Assembly (NCBI RefSeq): GCF_918797505.1
Contig: NC_092795.1
Coordinates: forward strand, 16,665,131 to 16,729,130
Source of the DNA: Bemisia tabaci
Taxonomy: Eukaryota; Arthropoda; Insecta; Hemiptera; Aleyrodidae
Direction: 5' to 3'
DNA length: 64,000 bases
The notes beneath the pieces were generated by a model that saw only the letters and a list, made by a program, of their open reading frames with translations, did not search any database and was not told where the DNA came from. The position numbers and the translations under genes are program-made. This document shows, piece after piece, positions 45,301-53,954 of the stretch (positions within the stretch are counted from its first letter, which is position 1; the number at the start of each line of letters is the position of its first letter).

Positions 45301-48279
45301 CGTCCTATAAACACTCTTCAATCACCACCTCAACCAACAACCCCCAATCCCTATAATCCCTATCCCTCACTCCAATTACCTCTCCCCACCTCTCACCTCA
45401 CACTTAACTATCCTCCCCAACCACACTCACCTTAAAATAATCGCACCTGTGCTTCTCACATTACCCCCCCCACACAAACATCAAAACCATAAATCAATTA
45501 CATTCCACCACTTACCACTCAAATCATAATACAATCACTATCCACTACTACACTACCCCTCCTCATATCATTCAAAAAACCTTCCCTTCTACAAACCCCT
45601 CACCACATTTCTCCTCATTTATCTACCAAAAACAACCTTTACCCCACCCCCCTTTCCAACAACCCCACCTCTTCCCAACCCCCCATCATCACAACTCCCC
45701 CACCTAACCCATTGACTCAATCTTCACACATACCCTCGACCCCCCCCCCTACCTCAAATCCACAACCCCCCCCCCCTACCCTTCTAATCTTTCAATTTTA
45801 AACCTAAAACAATATCACGTCATACACCATCACTTAAATACATACCCTCTCATCTCAAACTACACCACCCCAAACTATTCCAAAACCATCCCATAACTCC
45901 CCCATCATACCCTCACACAAAATACCAAAAAATCAACAATACCACCCCTAAGCAATACCCCTAATCCTTCTAACAAAATATCAATACCCATTTTTATCTG
46001 TGGCCCATCCCTATACTTCCATCTAACATATCCCAACCAAACCTTCCAACCCATCACTCTAAATTCTAAAATCAATCCTATCACCCCCCTCATCTATATA
46101 ATAACACATTCCTCCCCATCCTCACCATAACTCCACCCACAAATGTATCCATAAAACCATACACCACTTAAAATACTCCAAAATAATATATCAACGCCAA
46201 TTAATAATGAGAAACTGCCCCACCAACCATTTTCCCGCCTACTACCCTACCAACCTTTCTATTATAACACCACATTCCACCAACCCCTCAAAATTCCTAA
46301 TCCAATACATAATCACAACCAAATTCAACATTAAACCTTTACCACCCCTAAAATCACACCCCCCACACCAACATATACCCCAACCTTTTACTCTTTTACT
46401 CCACCTATCACCCAATTAAAATAACATCATTATCTAATAATCTACAAAAACCCTTCAACATACCCAAGCAATAAAATAACAAAATAACAAAAACCACTTT
46501 CCATCTCACACCATTTCTACACCCCACAATCCCAACCATGTCACAATTCTTTCATTTTGTTCATTGATCACAATTTACCTTCCCCCAACCCTTACAATTG
46601 AACTCACTCCTATACAACAACTAACTTCCTCCCACACCAATAAACCCAATCTTAACAATAGTATTCATATACCTCAATCACCCGTGTACCAATCCAACAC
46701 ACAAATCTAACTCAACCAAAAAAATCAACATCCAAACCCCCACACACCCCCCCAATACCCCCCCACACCACACCCACCACCCAAATAAAACACCCCTCAC
46801 CCACACACTAAATAACAAAACCAACAACTCCCTAAGACAATCCTTCAACGTCACACTAAAAAGTGTGAAAAAAAACTGAACATTTGAACTACGGAAACAT
46901 AGGCACAATGGATGAAATTCCATATGGACCAATTTGTAACATCTTGCCTGAAAGTGGTGGTTTTTTCTACATTTGAGACCAATATCATCTCTCTACGCGA
47001 CAAAGCGTTAGCGAGATAGCGAGTTTAATTTTTTTACTTTGACTCCCCTCCCCACCTCCCTCCGTGTCGTCCGATTTCAAAAAGCGTCAGTGTTTAAGTA
47101 TGGGAGGTGTCGTCTATCTAACTTTGAAAATATTATCGAAGATCAGGCCAAGGTTGAAACAGAAAATTTCGAATGAGGTCCATTCTTCCTTGCTCTAGTC
47201 ACAAGAACAAGAGGCAAGTGAGAATTGGAATCGATGCGCAATACGTCATTACGAATCTTTGTTTACATTCCAAGGAGCCAAAAACGTGAATATCTCAGCG
47301 GTGAAAGAGTGAAAATGTCTGTGTGTGTTTCATGTCGTCTGTGTCAGTGACTACGCGCCTCACAGAGGAACAAGTGCGTCTTCATGAGAGCGGTATCAGC
47401 AACGCGCCGCGCCGCGCCGTCGCTAAATAGACACCAGAGACTCTGCGTGAAACTAAATTCGGCGATAGTACCATGAATATCCTTGCTATTGCGAAGATAG
47501 AAGATTGGGAGAAATAATGAAAGGGGAAGAAGAAGAAGGAGAAGAAGAGAAAAAGCAGAGAGCGAAAAAACGAGAGGAAAAAGGAGGGAGAGAAAATTTT
47601 TTGCCGCCATGTCCTTCATCTCCTCATCCCTCTCTCTTTTTCTTCTTCCTCTCTCCCTTTCCTTCCCCCTGTTTCCCTTCCTCACCTTTGTCCCGAATTC
47701 GAAAGAAAAAGACAAAAAAAGTAGCGAAGGGCGAAAAGAGGCGAGAAAAACGATAAAGAGACAATCTTTTTCCTCATATCCTTCCTCTCTTCATCCTCTT
47801 CCTCCTCTTCCGTTCCTTTCTCCTTATTGTCCTCTTCACCCTTGTCCTTGCATTCAAAATACAAAGACTTGAGTTTGTCAGACTAGTATTAATCCAATTT
47901 GTTTTTCATCGCCGTAAAAAGACTTGCGGAGGACCATGTGAGAGAACTTTCGGAGTCCATTAAGAGGAGCCTCAAACACTCACTCATATCTTGAAAGCTC
48001 TGGAAAATGTTACCCGTGGGAACCGCCTCAATAAAGAGACAAGAAAAATTATTAATGGGTGGCTCACGTATAACTTACCCCGGGCATAATTTTTTCCTCT
48101 ACATCCTTTAGAATGTCGTCAAAGCTCTCTGGTTCCAAAGGAGCTTCGGATGGAATTTGATGCTTGAGCCAGCCTGGACTCACTACAGGTGTAACCCTCC
48201 GATCTTTAATGTTTTCTAGGTAGTCGGCCAGGTAGTCCAGTGTCGCTCGGCCATATTTTCGTAATTCATTCGTCTCCAT
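22603..48279 (-). CDS. Tdc: Tyrosine decarboxylase gene model (nine coding exons, exon 2 not seen)
   Basis: A PLP-dependent group II decarboxylase that converts tyrosine to tyramine, the octopamine precursor, in neurons and other tissues; cytosolic. Coding segments on the minus strand, in order: 48279-48079, [missing], 40892-40656, 37859-37573, 36419-36185, 35570-35381, 34714-34647, 30873-30665, 22798-22603. All visible junctions agree in phase. Family signs: [12 protein letters not shown] with the PLP-stacking His (codon 40754-40752), LHIDAAYAG with the PLP-binding Asp (37718-37716), NTNKW with the Schiff-base Lys (37622-37620), and DYRHWQIPL with the catalytic-loop Tyr (36364-36362). NTNK rather than NPHK, and a [17 protein letters not shown] tail, favour Tdc over dopa decarboxylase. 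The His and the loop Tyr argue for a decarboxylase rather than an aldehyde synthase. About 540 residues are seen and about 80 are missing. One stretch between the Lys and the loop is about five residues shorter than in Drosophila Ddc. Confidence 0.85.
22799..23592 (-). other. Tdc intron sequence, no gene seen
   Basis: AT-rich with no open frame of note. An imperfect inverted pair (cgccgtatgaac near 22910 and catacggcgttcttcc near 23118) suggests an old MITE of about 250 bp. Confidence 0.4.
23593..25965. repeat. Three 791-bp tandem copies, almost identical
   Basis: The copies are 23593-24383, 24384-25174 and 25175-25965. The only difference I found is one base in copy 1 (tttacacac against tttatacac, near 23662). 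Each unit is about 420 bp of flanking DNA plus the left 371 bp of a CCCTGGTAAAAAT element, ending exactly at the right edge of the 76-bp palindrome. The 77-codon minus-strand open frame present in each unit is a by-product of the repeat and not a recognised gene. Because it lies in the last Tdc intron, copy number would not change the coding sequence. Confidence 0.97.
24308..24383. repeat. 76-bp palindrome, array copies
   Basis: Reverse-complementary halves, GGCGCCTACAAACC inward to the attgcgcaat centre, with a single mismatch near the right end (ttgcaggcgcc). Identical copies lie at 25099-25174 and 25890-25965. Confidence 0.95.
25595..26375. mobile_element. CCCTGGTAAAAAT-family element, the complete copy ending the array
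   Basis: The left end ccctggtaaaaattggcg and the right end gcaaattttttaccaggg are inverted termini. The interior has repeated 'tatcgccgggctat' type motifs and the perfect palindrome at 25890-25965. The element is non-coding. Its left half was amplified into the tandem array; its right half is single-copy here and closely matches 58729-59148. Confidence 0.85.
28660..28830. repeat. Three degenerate units of about 60-70 bp (gcgcctacaagact type)
   Basis: Units carry 'gcgcctacaagact', 'tacttcatgcattgc' and 'ccaaac' in the same order. They resemble one arm of the 76-bp palindrome, without the second arm. A second cluster in the opposite orientation is at 39440-39650. Confidence 0.7.
29272..29643. 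mobile_element. 372-bp palindromic MITE-like element
   Basis: The left arm (aaaatgcggaaacgaggc, then ggcaggacttttcggtgcc) is repeated inverted in the right arm (ggtgccgtaaagtgcc, then agccttgtttccgcatttt). The inner arms share aacaaacggcgtaacatg and its inverse. The short central segment is unpaired. Non-coding. Confidence 0.85.
30665..30873 (-). CDS. Tdc: Tdc exon 8 (conserved C-terminal segment)
   Basis: Acceptor ttctgtacag, then [35 protein letters not shown] and an acidic, Pro/Thr-rich end. The [16 protein letters not shown] block is, from memory, the conserved C-terminal motif of insect Tdc. A strong donor (gtaagt) gives the end at 30665 in phase 2. If that donor is not used, the frame stops at a TAA overlapping it (30663-30661), giving a shorter isoform ending EEPTTPT. 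Confidence 0.8.
32441..34165. mobile_element. 1.7-kb TIR element (CCCTGGTAAAAATAAGCCAT termini), with internal insertions
   Basis: The left terminus ccctggtaaaaataagcc is mirrored by ggcttatttttaccaggg at the right. Near both ends there are many copies of tatagccgg/ccggctata-type motifs (32460-32610 and 33770-34140). The middle has a tRNA-like SINE head, a T-rich degenerate stretch at 32880-33350 and unrelated DNA, so this is a composite. The terminal 13 bp match the 58187 element, but the interior differs. Confidence 0.8.
32733..32805 (-). mobile_element. tRNA-derived SINE head (pol III A and B boxes)
   Basis: On the minus strand, tatagcttaatggtta (32798-32783) fits an A box and ggttcaatcc (32752-32743) fits a B box, about 30 bases apart as in tRNA genes. 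The ends that would form an acceptor stem do not pair, so this is a tRNA-derived repeat and not a functional tRNA. Confidence 0.6.
34647..34714 (-). CDS. Tdc: Tdc exon 7
   Basis: Acceptor cttctccatag. The first two bases complete an Asp codon, then [18 protein letters not shown], ending in EE before a donor (gag|gtgaaa). The phase fits the exon at 30873. Reading through the donor would add about 26 non-conserved residues and stop at 34569, a possible truncated isoform. Confidence 0.85.
34776..34830. repeat. Solo terminus related to the 17.7-kb foldback
   Basis: cagggtggtccaaaagtctc resembles the outer end of the 17701-18913 element (cagggtgagcgaaaagtccc). No second arm nearby. Confidence 0.45.
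35381..35570 (-). CDS. Tdc: Tdc exon 6
   Basis: Acceptor tgtttttcag; reads [19 protein letters not shown], then [18 protein letters not shown] and [15 protein letters not shown], ending in a split codon before gtaaac. It corresponds to the C-terminal small domain. LGLVCFRL and HMVPSKVND are family-conserved. Confidence 0.93.
35571..36184 (-). other. Tdc intron, nothing else seen
   Basis: AT-rich, with a loosely repeated aagaat-attttt motif between 35740 and 35910. Confidence 0.5.
36185..36419 (-). CDS. Tdc: Tdc exon 5
   Basis: Acceptor actgaccag; the first base completes the Arg split from exon 4, then [20 protein letters not shown]. The flexible catalytic loop ends in DYRHWQIPL with its Tyr at 36364-36362. 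It continues [19 protein letters not shown] and ends FEISNEVK before gtaaac. Confidence 0.93.
36420..37572 (-). other. Tdc intron with a purine/pyrimidine mirror tract
   Basis: 36867-37030 is almost pure purine on the + strand and 37030-37310 almost pure pyrimidine. Next to exon 4 a ggcggcggcggc run (37539-37560) sits directly at the donor side. Confidence 0.6.
37573..37859 (-). CDS. Tdc: Tdc exon 4 (PLP-binding core)
   Basis: Acceptor ttcggacag; reads [37 protein letters not shown] and [20 protein letters not shown]. It carries the PLP-contacting Asp and the Schiff-base Lys (37622-37620), and ends in a split Arg codon before gtaagt. It is GC-rich compared with the adjoining introns. Confidence 0.95.
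37914..38291. mobile_element. MITE with TGGACGTATTTATG termini, 55 bp from Tdc exon 4
   Basis: The ends tggacgtatttatgctaaaa and aaatacgtcca are inverted, and the arms extend inward (gtgctcgttagt against actaacgagcac, and ctcatgag pairs). The octamer tggctgat occurs close to both ends and may be the target duplication. Related copies: 57036-57403, a short one at 40177-40255, and a lone end at 50563. Confidence 0.8.
38592..38756. mobile_element. hAT-like MITE, copy 2
   Basis: A degenerate left end cagaggcttggcgtg and a right end cgccactg, flanked by atgataag / atgataaa (7 of 8 match), an eroded 8-bp target duplication. The internal gttcgctgcgaac block is shared with the other copies. Confidence 0.75.
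39440..39650. repeat. Three tandem units of about 72 bp (cttgcaggcgctaata type)
   Basis: Repeated order: cagtcttgtaggcgctaata, a gc-rich spacer, then gtttggcgcaatgcgtgaag. This is the inverse orientation of the 28.7-kb cluster and is related to one arm of the 76-bp palindrome. Confidence 0.75.
40177..40255. mobile_element. Short TGGACGTATTTATG-family copy
   Basis: tggacgtatttatgctaaaa at the left and taaatatgtcca at the right, only 79 bp apart; an internally deleted MITE. Confidence 0.5.
40656..40892 (-). CDS. Tdc: Tdc exon 3
   Basis: Acceptor ttgtttgcag, then [48 protein letters not shown] and ALRE before gtaggc. In the family the preceding residues are GGGVIQ, so the upstream exon must end there. 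His in EAHSC (40754-40752) stacks on PLP. 79 codons, phase 0 at both ends. Confidence 0.95.
40833..41040. repeat. 104-bp tandem duplication of the 5' part of Tdc exon 3 and its acceptor
   Basis: 40833-40936 and 40937-41040 are near-identical. The second copy, upstream on the coding strand, contains the first 20 or so codons of the exon and a variant acceptor (gcaag instead of gcagg). Downstream it runs straight into the real acceptor without a donor. Confidence 0.9.
41700..46850. other. About 5.1 kb almost without G on the + strand
   Basis: Between about 41740 and 45300 I count roughly a dozen G in over 3.5 kb, while C is clearly the commonest base and A and T remain common. G becomes somewhat more frequent from about 45430 on and is normal after about 46850. 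There is no tandem periodicity, no recognisable gene or repeat, and many C homopolymers, plus an A47 run at 42272-42318. Open frames on the minus strand are artefacts of stop-codon scarcity. Confidence 0.95.
47041..47500. other. Tdc intron of normal composition, nothing recognised
   Basis: No exon, only a short GC-rich patch at 47400-47430. Confidence 0.4.
47505..47850. repeat. Purine tract followed by pyrimidine tract
   Basis: 47505-47600 is nearly all A/G and 47610-47695 and 47760-47850 nearly all C/T on the + strand, separated by short mixed stretches. It resembles the 36867-37310 tract in design. The open frames across it are low-complexity. Confidence 0.75.
48079..48279 (-). CDS. Tdc: Tdc exon 1 (first coding exon)
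   Basis: The ATG at 48279-48277 lies four bases after an acceptor (cgttttcag), so a 5' UTR intron and a non-coding first exon lie upstream (higher coordinates). The product starts [20 protein letters not shown] and contains [13 protein letters not shown] and IMPG, the typical N-terminal domain of group II decarboxylases, then a donor (gtaagt) in phase 0. The site aaaaATGG is a good start context. Confidence 0.93.
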
Positions 48280-48283
48280 TTTT

Positions 48284-48515
48284 CTGAAAACGAATTTAAA
48301 TGGAAAGATGTGTCAGAACTGTTGAGCGATATTAAAAAGACAAAATTTTTGCTCTTTACATCGGTGTAAGGAAGACACTATAGAAAACATATTTCTCACA
48401 CTTTGGTCTTTCACATTTCCCTTGAACAAATAGGCTGCATTATGAAAAGGCGAGCTCTGACTCAATTCAGAGACAACGTATACGCAATTACTTTCCTCAT
48501 GCAGATAGGTATTTT
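48284..48515 (-). other. Upstream intron of Tdc (5' UTR)
   Basis: Begins, on the minus strand, 5' of the acceptor at 48284. The promoter and first exon were not located; a GC-rich area at 55840-56420 is a candidate only. Confidence 0.4.
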
Positions 48516-48523
48516 ATGGATGA

Positions 48524-48687
48524 CAGTGGCGTGGCGTGCTTTGCGATATATCGATTGATCGGCCATTTAAACCTATGGAAAAGTATCGACAAACAGGGTA
48601 TCCGCAGCGAACACCTTAATAATCGATTATTTACCACAGCTTCAAATGGGGAAATATCGATAGATCGAAAAGCACGCCACGTCACTG
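48524..48687. mobile_element. hAT-like MITE, copy 3
   Basis: cagtggcgtggcgtgctttg at one end and cacgtcactg at the other, flanked by perfect 8-bp duplications atggatga (48516-48523 and 48688-48695). Confidence 0.95.
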
Positions 48688-49080
48688 ATGGATGAGGGGC
48701 CGTCCCTAAATTACGTAACGCAGCTTTTCGGCATTTTAACCCCCCTCCCCTCCCCCTTGTAAGACTTTCGTGACTTAGGTCACTGATCGTCATCCTACAA
48801 CACGTATAAGCAAAATGGCATAACACTCTCCTCGAACCCCCCCCCCCCCCCTCCCCCGAGAGCGTTACGTATTTTAAGGTTGGCTCCTTTGGATACAAGA
48901 TCGTAAAACAGATTACCTTTTGGGTTGATGGAATCTAAGAGTCAAAAGCTCTACAGAAAATTTTGTAAATAGTACAATAGAAACAGATATACACTATGCA
49001 GAAGTTGCAACTTTTTCGTAGAATCACCAGCATCAGATCACCCCCAAATTGCAACTTGTAAATTGAGGAATGCCCCCTCT
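48688..49080. other. No gene; C-rich runs
   Basis: Includes a C run at 48838-48852 with gaccct/ccccctcccc style low complexity. No exon. Confidence 0.4.
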
Positions 49081-49364
49081 CTATCGAATAGTATATTCTG
49101 CAAAAAAAGGAAGAAAAAAAAGAAAAAAAACTCTTCCTAGTTCAGCATACAAAAAGGAAATCGGAGGAGGTTAAAAGTTCATCTTCCAAAAATTGAAACC
49201 TGACCACCGACCGCATAGTTGGAGACGGCTGTTGTCGAGAATGCACCGTGGAGCTAGTTGAAGTCTTCGGAGGTAAGGGAGCGCGACTTCGGAATGTCTT
49301 GAATTTTCCGGGAGTCGTCTCATTGTGAGGCGCGTCGAGTCGCGTCGGGAGTCAGTAGGCGAGC

Positions 49365-49528
49365 CAGTGGCGTGGCGTGCTTTGCGATATATCGATTCAT
49401 ACGCCACTCAGACCTGTGAAAAAAGATCGATTATCAGGGTGTTCGCAGAGAACACCTTAGCAATCGATTCTTTACCATAGTTTCAAACGGCGAGATATCG
49501 ATAATCGATCATTCACGCCACGCCACTG
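49365..49528. mobile_element. hAT-like MITE, copy 4
   Basis: Flanked by perfect duplications aggcgagc (49357-49364, 49529-49536). The matching place in the second segmental copy (about 50110) is empty. Confidence 0.97.
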
Positions 49529-49683
49529 AGGCGAGCTGGTAATGTGGCGAGGCAGATCGCTCGGAAAAGTGCGGGATAGACTCGAGAAAGGCGCTGGTGC
49601 ACGGATGAAAAGGAAGCAATTGGGGAAAGACAGATGTCGATGATTGTCGGATATCCAAACATCTCTATCGAATAGTATATTCT

Positions 49684-49722
<39 letters not shown>

Positions 49723-49899
49723 TCCTAGTTCAGCATACAAAAAGGAAATCGGAGGAGGTTGAAAGTTCATCTTCCAAAAACTGAAACCTGACCACCGCAT
49801 AGTTGGAGACGGCTGTTGTCGAGAATGCACCGCGGAGATGAAGTCTTCGAAAGTAAGGGAGCGAAACTCCGGAACGTCTTGAATTTTCCGGGAGTCGTC

Positions 49900-50064
49900 C
49901 AGTGGCGTGGCGTGTTTTGCGATATATCGATCGTTATGCCATTTAAACCTATGGAAAAGGATCGATAAACAGGGTGTTCGCAGCGAACACCTTAACAATC
50001 GATTCTCTACCATAAGTTTAAATGGCATAACAATCGATATATCGCAAAGCACGCCACGCCACTG
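49900..50064. mobile_element. hAT-like MITE, copy 5
   Basis: Flanked by perfect duplications gagtcgtc (49892-49899, 50065-50072). The corresponding place in the first segmental copy (about 49312) is empty. Arms nearly perfectly inverted. Confidence 0.97.
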
Positions 50065-50241
50065 GAGTCGTCTCATTGTGAGGCGCGTCGAGTCGCGTCG
50101 GGAGTCAGTAGGCGAGATTGGTAATGTGGGGAGGCAGATCGCTCGGAAAAGTGCGGAATAGACTCGAGAAAGGCGCTGGTGCACGGATGAAAAGGAAGCA
50201 ATTGGGGAAAGACAGATGTCGATGATTGTCGGATATCCAAA

Positions 50242-50767
50242 CAATGATTTCTCATTAACACTAAGAGCTCTCCAACTGTAACCTAGAGCCCTTCCGATGC
50301 GGCGCGGCGGTGCTTCCTGTTCCGAATCCCCCCCCCCCCCCCAATTCGTCCTCCAGCCTCTCGTCAGATCTCTATTACGCTTTTCCGAACGCCCCATTCG
50401 CTGGGGAATAGGGATGTGAACCGGGATCGGAGGAATAAATTATGGGAAATGGATAAGTTGATGCTGAAACCTGATATGTCCGAAAAGTTGCGGGTTTACA
50501 GGGGAAGAAAAAGAACTTTTACATAACGATTAAAGCATTGAATGAGCGTTGGCGAGGACATCTGGACATATTTTTGCTAAAGAGAGTGTATTGTGTGGAA
50601 ATGAATAAAATCAAAAGGAATCATGAGGCATGGAAATCTTCTCTATATTATACATTTGATTTAATTCATTTCAATACATAGTTCCGTTAAGCATACATAA
50701 TTCAATCAAATGTTCCGAAGAGTAAATGGAAGAAGCATGGATAGTTATAAAAATTCAGCTCAATGTA

Positions 50768-50802
<35 letters not shown>

Positions 50803-51213
50803 ATTAAATTTTATGTAGTTTTTCCAGAATCATTTCCAGCCGATAAATATCTTCTCGAGGGAGAAACCTTTCCACAAAAAACTCATTGCTTGATACCTCG
50901 ATTTTTTTTCATCTATTCAGATTTGGTTGGTTCGTAAGTTTCAACCATCAGGACACACTGCTGACGCAGCTGATTCATTCTGCACACCGTGGGTGATCAA
51001 CCTGAAATATGTCCATCCACTAGTGAGAAAATCCATCTTTTACCTTCTAATCTCTCACTTGCGGGCAGACCGAGCAGACCTGTAGCTCAACCTACCACTT
51101 TTAGAAGCGCCTTCAAAATCGAGAGGATATGATTTTACTCACTTCTAAGTTCGAATAGTCGCATCCTTGTCTATCGTCCCAGCATGAGAGATCTCCCAAA
51201 CAGGGAATCAACA
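50242..51213. other. No gene seen
   Basis: A C run at 50328-50341, an A run near 50769-50801, and a lone TGGACATATTT end at 50563. No exon. Confidence 0.4.
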
Positions 51214-53954
51214 TAGTCAGGGAGAAATACGGAAAAAAAGGGCTTAACCCGGAACAAATTGCATAACAATTTATTCCTGTGTAGACGTCATCAGTAGGTC
51301 CTCCTGAACAACATATAAAAAGTTTACCACGGTCCGACCCCGGAACACCCCCCAAAATGACGAAAATTCAAAATGGCGGCCATAATAAGGGCCTATGGGA
51401 TTTCGGTATTTTAAAATGTTCCTATAGTGTCATGTGAGGTATCATTTCCTATGTAATTTTGGTCGCAGATTTCATTTCTGAAGTCCAAAAAGCCCCTAGG
51501 TCAAAGGGGGTGACCCAAATCCAAGATGGCGGCCAAATTTGAAATCCAAGAGGGTCATTTTTCAACTTTTACGTGATTGGGCAAGTGAGGTGTCGTTTCC
51601 TATGTAATTTTGGTCGTGCATTTCATTAATGATGTCAAAACAGCTCCCCTGTCAAAGAAGGTGTTCTAAATCCAAGATGGCGTCTAAATTTGAAAGGCAG
51701 GAGGGTGAATTTTTTCGATTTTTGCGTAAAAAAGAACAAGGCAAGGAAGGTGACTATTCCGTGTATGTCTAGTCGACAAGTCTAAATTAAACGTAAAAGA
51801 TGAATTTTACTCAGAAATGAGACGTGTCATGCAAACGGTATGAAAATATTTTAATAGGAGCACCCAATGAGTTATTTTTGCTCATTTTTAAGGGCATCGA
51901 TTCTCAATCAAGATGAGGACATCGAACGTGACGGATTCACCGAACAAGGCAAGGAAGGTGACTATTCCGTGCATTTTGGTCGATGAACCTAAATTAGGTG
52001 TTTAAATTTTATTTAATAAAACAAAGAGAAAAATAGTACTTCCGAAAGAAATGTTAGCTCAAAAACGCGCGTTCGCTCTATAAATTTAACAAAAGACAAA
52101 AAATATTCGTTTCCAATTATATTACGTCTTCAACATTCCTTGACAATCTCTGCAAGAGGATTTATACGGTTTTTTTCGCCAATTTCCTATTACTGGATAT
52201 AGCATGGACTCAATCAAAAGCGACTTATCCTTATTCGGCACACTCTTCTAATCTATGGAGTAAGGTGGTACATGCGAAAGAATGCAGATCTTGATATCAT
52301 TGAATAGGGTGTTGCAGCTTGCTAGAGCACCAACATAATTGTGACAGGAGAGGATCCGAACCTATTTGTTTTTTGGTTAAATCGATCAGAAAGGCGTCAA
52401 TTTTTCTTTGCTATTTAGAAGTGATATTGAACGCTAAATCCAAAACTATCGCTCACAACATCTCTTATATCCGTCACAGATTTTGTCAACGTTTATGTAA
52501 GCAACTCCTGTTCTTAAATGAGTTTACTGGTTACGACTTGACCTCTCACATGCACGGAATCAGAAAATCAACTGGAAAGCTGAAAAAAATGTAACAATAC
52601 CTCTCTTTGGTGCCGAAAAAATGAGACTTTCAAAGACGTATGTCATCAGTCTTCAAGGAAAAATTTAGCAGCTTAAAAAATCTTCGTCGCAAGTAGAGAA
52701 ATTAATTCCGACATTATCAGCCATGAAGCACCACCAATTTAGGAACTACTTTCGAAACAAATTGATGACGGATAAGCCGATCCAGATGCTTGTCAATGGG
52801 GATGAATGAATGAAAACAACGATCTTCATTCCATTTTCTACTGACTTTCCTTCTGCTCCGGAATCGCTGCTCAATTAAAATCTTCGGGTGTAATTTTAAG
52901 AAAGGGTTTGACACCATGCGGTGTACTTGTAATATCATGCCCGGACCTCCGCAAGAGCAGAAGTTTTGAAGACTCGGACTCCAACTGTAAAAACTCGGAG
53001 AAACCCGAGGTGGACGGTCCTGACAAACCTGACACAGAATTTGAATCAGCACGCTCTTTCAGATTTTCTCCTATATTGACTAAAGTAGATCCGTCACGTT
53101 CAATGTCCTCATCTTGATTGAGAATCGATGCCCTTAAAAATGAGCAAAAATAACTCATTGGGTGCTCCTATTAAATTATTTTCATACCGTTTGCATGACA
53201 CGTCTCATTTCTGAGTAAAATTCATCTTTTACGTTTAATTTAGACTTGTCGACTAGACATACACGGAATAGTCACCTTCCTTGCCTTGTTCGGTGAATTT
53301 TTTTTCAAAAATGCACCCTTCCGCCTTTCAAATTTAGCCACCATCTTGAATTTCGGGCACTCCCTATAAGCAGGGGGACTGTTTTGACTTGAGACATGAC
53401 ATTTACAACCAAAATTTCATAAGAATTGATACACCTCACTCTCATTTTTTACGCAAAAATCGAAAAAATTCACCCTCCTGCCTTTCAAATTTAGACGCCA
53501 TCTTGGATTTAGAACACCCTCTTTGACAGGGGAGCTGTTTTGACATCATTAATGAAATGCACGACCAAAATTACATAGGAAACGACACCTCACTTGCCCA
53601 ATCACGTAAAAGTTGAAAAATGACCCTCTTGGATTTCAAATTTGGCCGCCATCTTGGATTTGGGTCACCCCCTTTGACCTAGGGGCTTTTTGGACTTCAG
53701 AAATGAAATCTGCGACCAAAATTACATAGGAAATGATACCTCACATGACACTATAGGAACATTTTAAAATACCGAAATCCCATAGGCCCTTATTATGGCC
53801 GCCATTTTGAATTTTCGTCATTTTGGGGGGTGTTCCGGGGTCGGACCGTGGTAAACTTTTTATATGTTGTTCAGGAGGACCTACTGATGACGTCTACACA
53901 GGAATAAATTGTTATGCAATTTGTTCCGGGTCAAACCGTATTTCTCCCTGACTA
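51214..53954. mobile_element. 2.7-kb foldback element
   Basis: The left arm, about 51214-51936, and the right arm, about 53089-53954, are inverted copies with high identity (tagtcagggagaaatacgg against ccgtatttctccctgact at the outer ends). Each arm has repeated modules of about 120-130 bp carrying accaaaattacataggaaa and atccaagatggcg. The right arm has one extra module of about 150 bp (about 53300-53450). The 1.15-kb centre has no recognised transposase. Confidence 0.9.
52871..53158 (-). other. Unrecognised open frame spanning the foldback centre and arm
   Basis: It reads SILNQDEDIERDGSTLVNIG, then SGLSGPSTSGFSEFLQLESE and ends in a stop at 52871. The composition is protein-like, but there is no known domain. 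It may be a remnant of an element-encoded protein or chance. Confidence 0.25.

Larger units (their letters stand above)
40893..48078 (-). other. Tdc intron(s) expected to contain the unseen exon 2
   Basis: The family requires about 80 codons here (THWxHPxFHAYFP through GGGVIQ). They are not found in the normal-composition parts 41041-41690 or 46860-48060. The remaining candidate is the G-depleted block at 41700-46850. Confidence 0.6.
49081..50241. repeat. Tandem segmental duplication (about 450 bp excluding inserted MITEs)
   Basis: Copy 1 is about 49075-49661 and copy 2 about 49662-50241. Both run from ctatcgaatagtatattctg through ttcagcatacaaaaagg and attttccgggagtcgtc to gatgattgtcggatatccaa. 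They differ by point changes, A-run length, and MITEs inserted at different sites in each copy. Confidence 0.9.

Noticed and set aside
42511..46419. Open frames of 60-80 codons in the G-poor block
   Set aside because: Lack of G on + (lack of C on -) changes stop-codon frequency. The translated products are Gly/Val/Trp-rich and Pro/Thr-rich nonsense.
41700..46850. G-to-A hypermutation or bisulfite conversion as the cause of the G loss
   Set aside because: That would make A the dominant base; instead C is the commonest base.
34569..48279. Dopa decarboxylase (Ddc) identity ending at 34569
   Set aside because: NTNKW, the exon 3 sequence and the in-phase [17 protein letters not shown] exon fit Tdc. 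The end at 34569 is intron read-through past a usable donor.
49513..50397. 294-codon minus-strand frame
   Set aside because: It runs through two MITE ends, an A run and the segmental duplication, so it is a repeat-derived chance frame.
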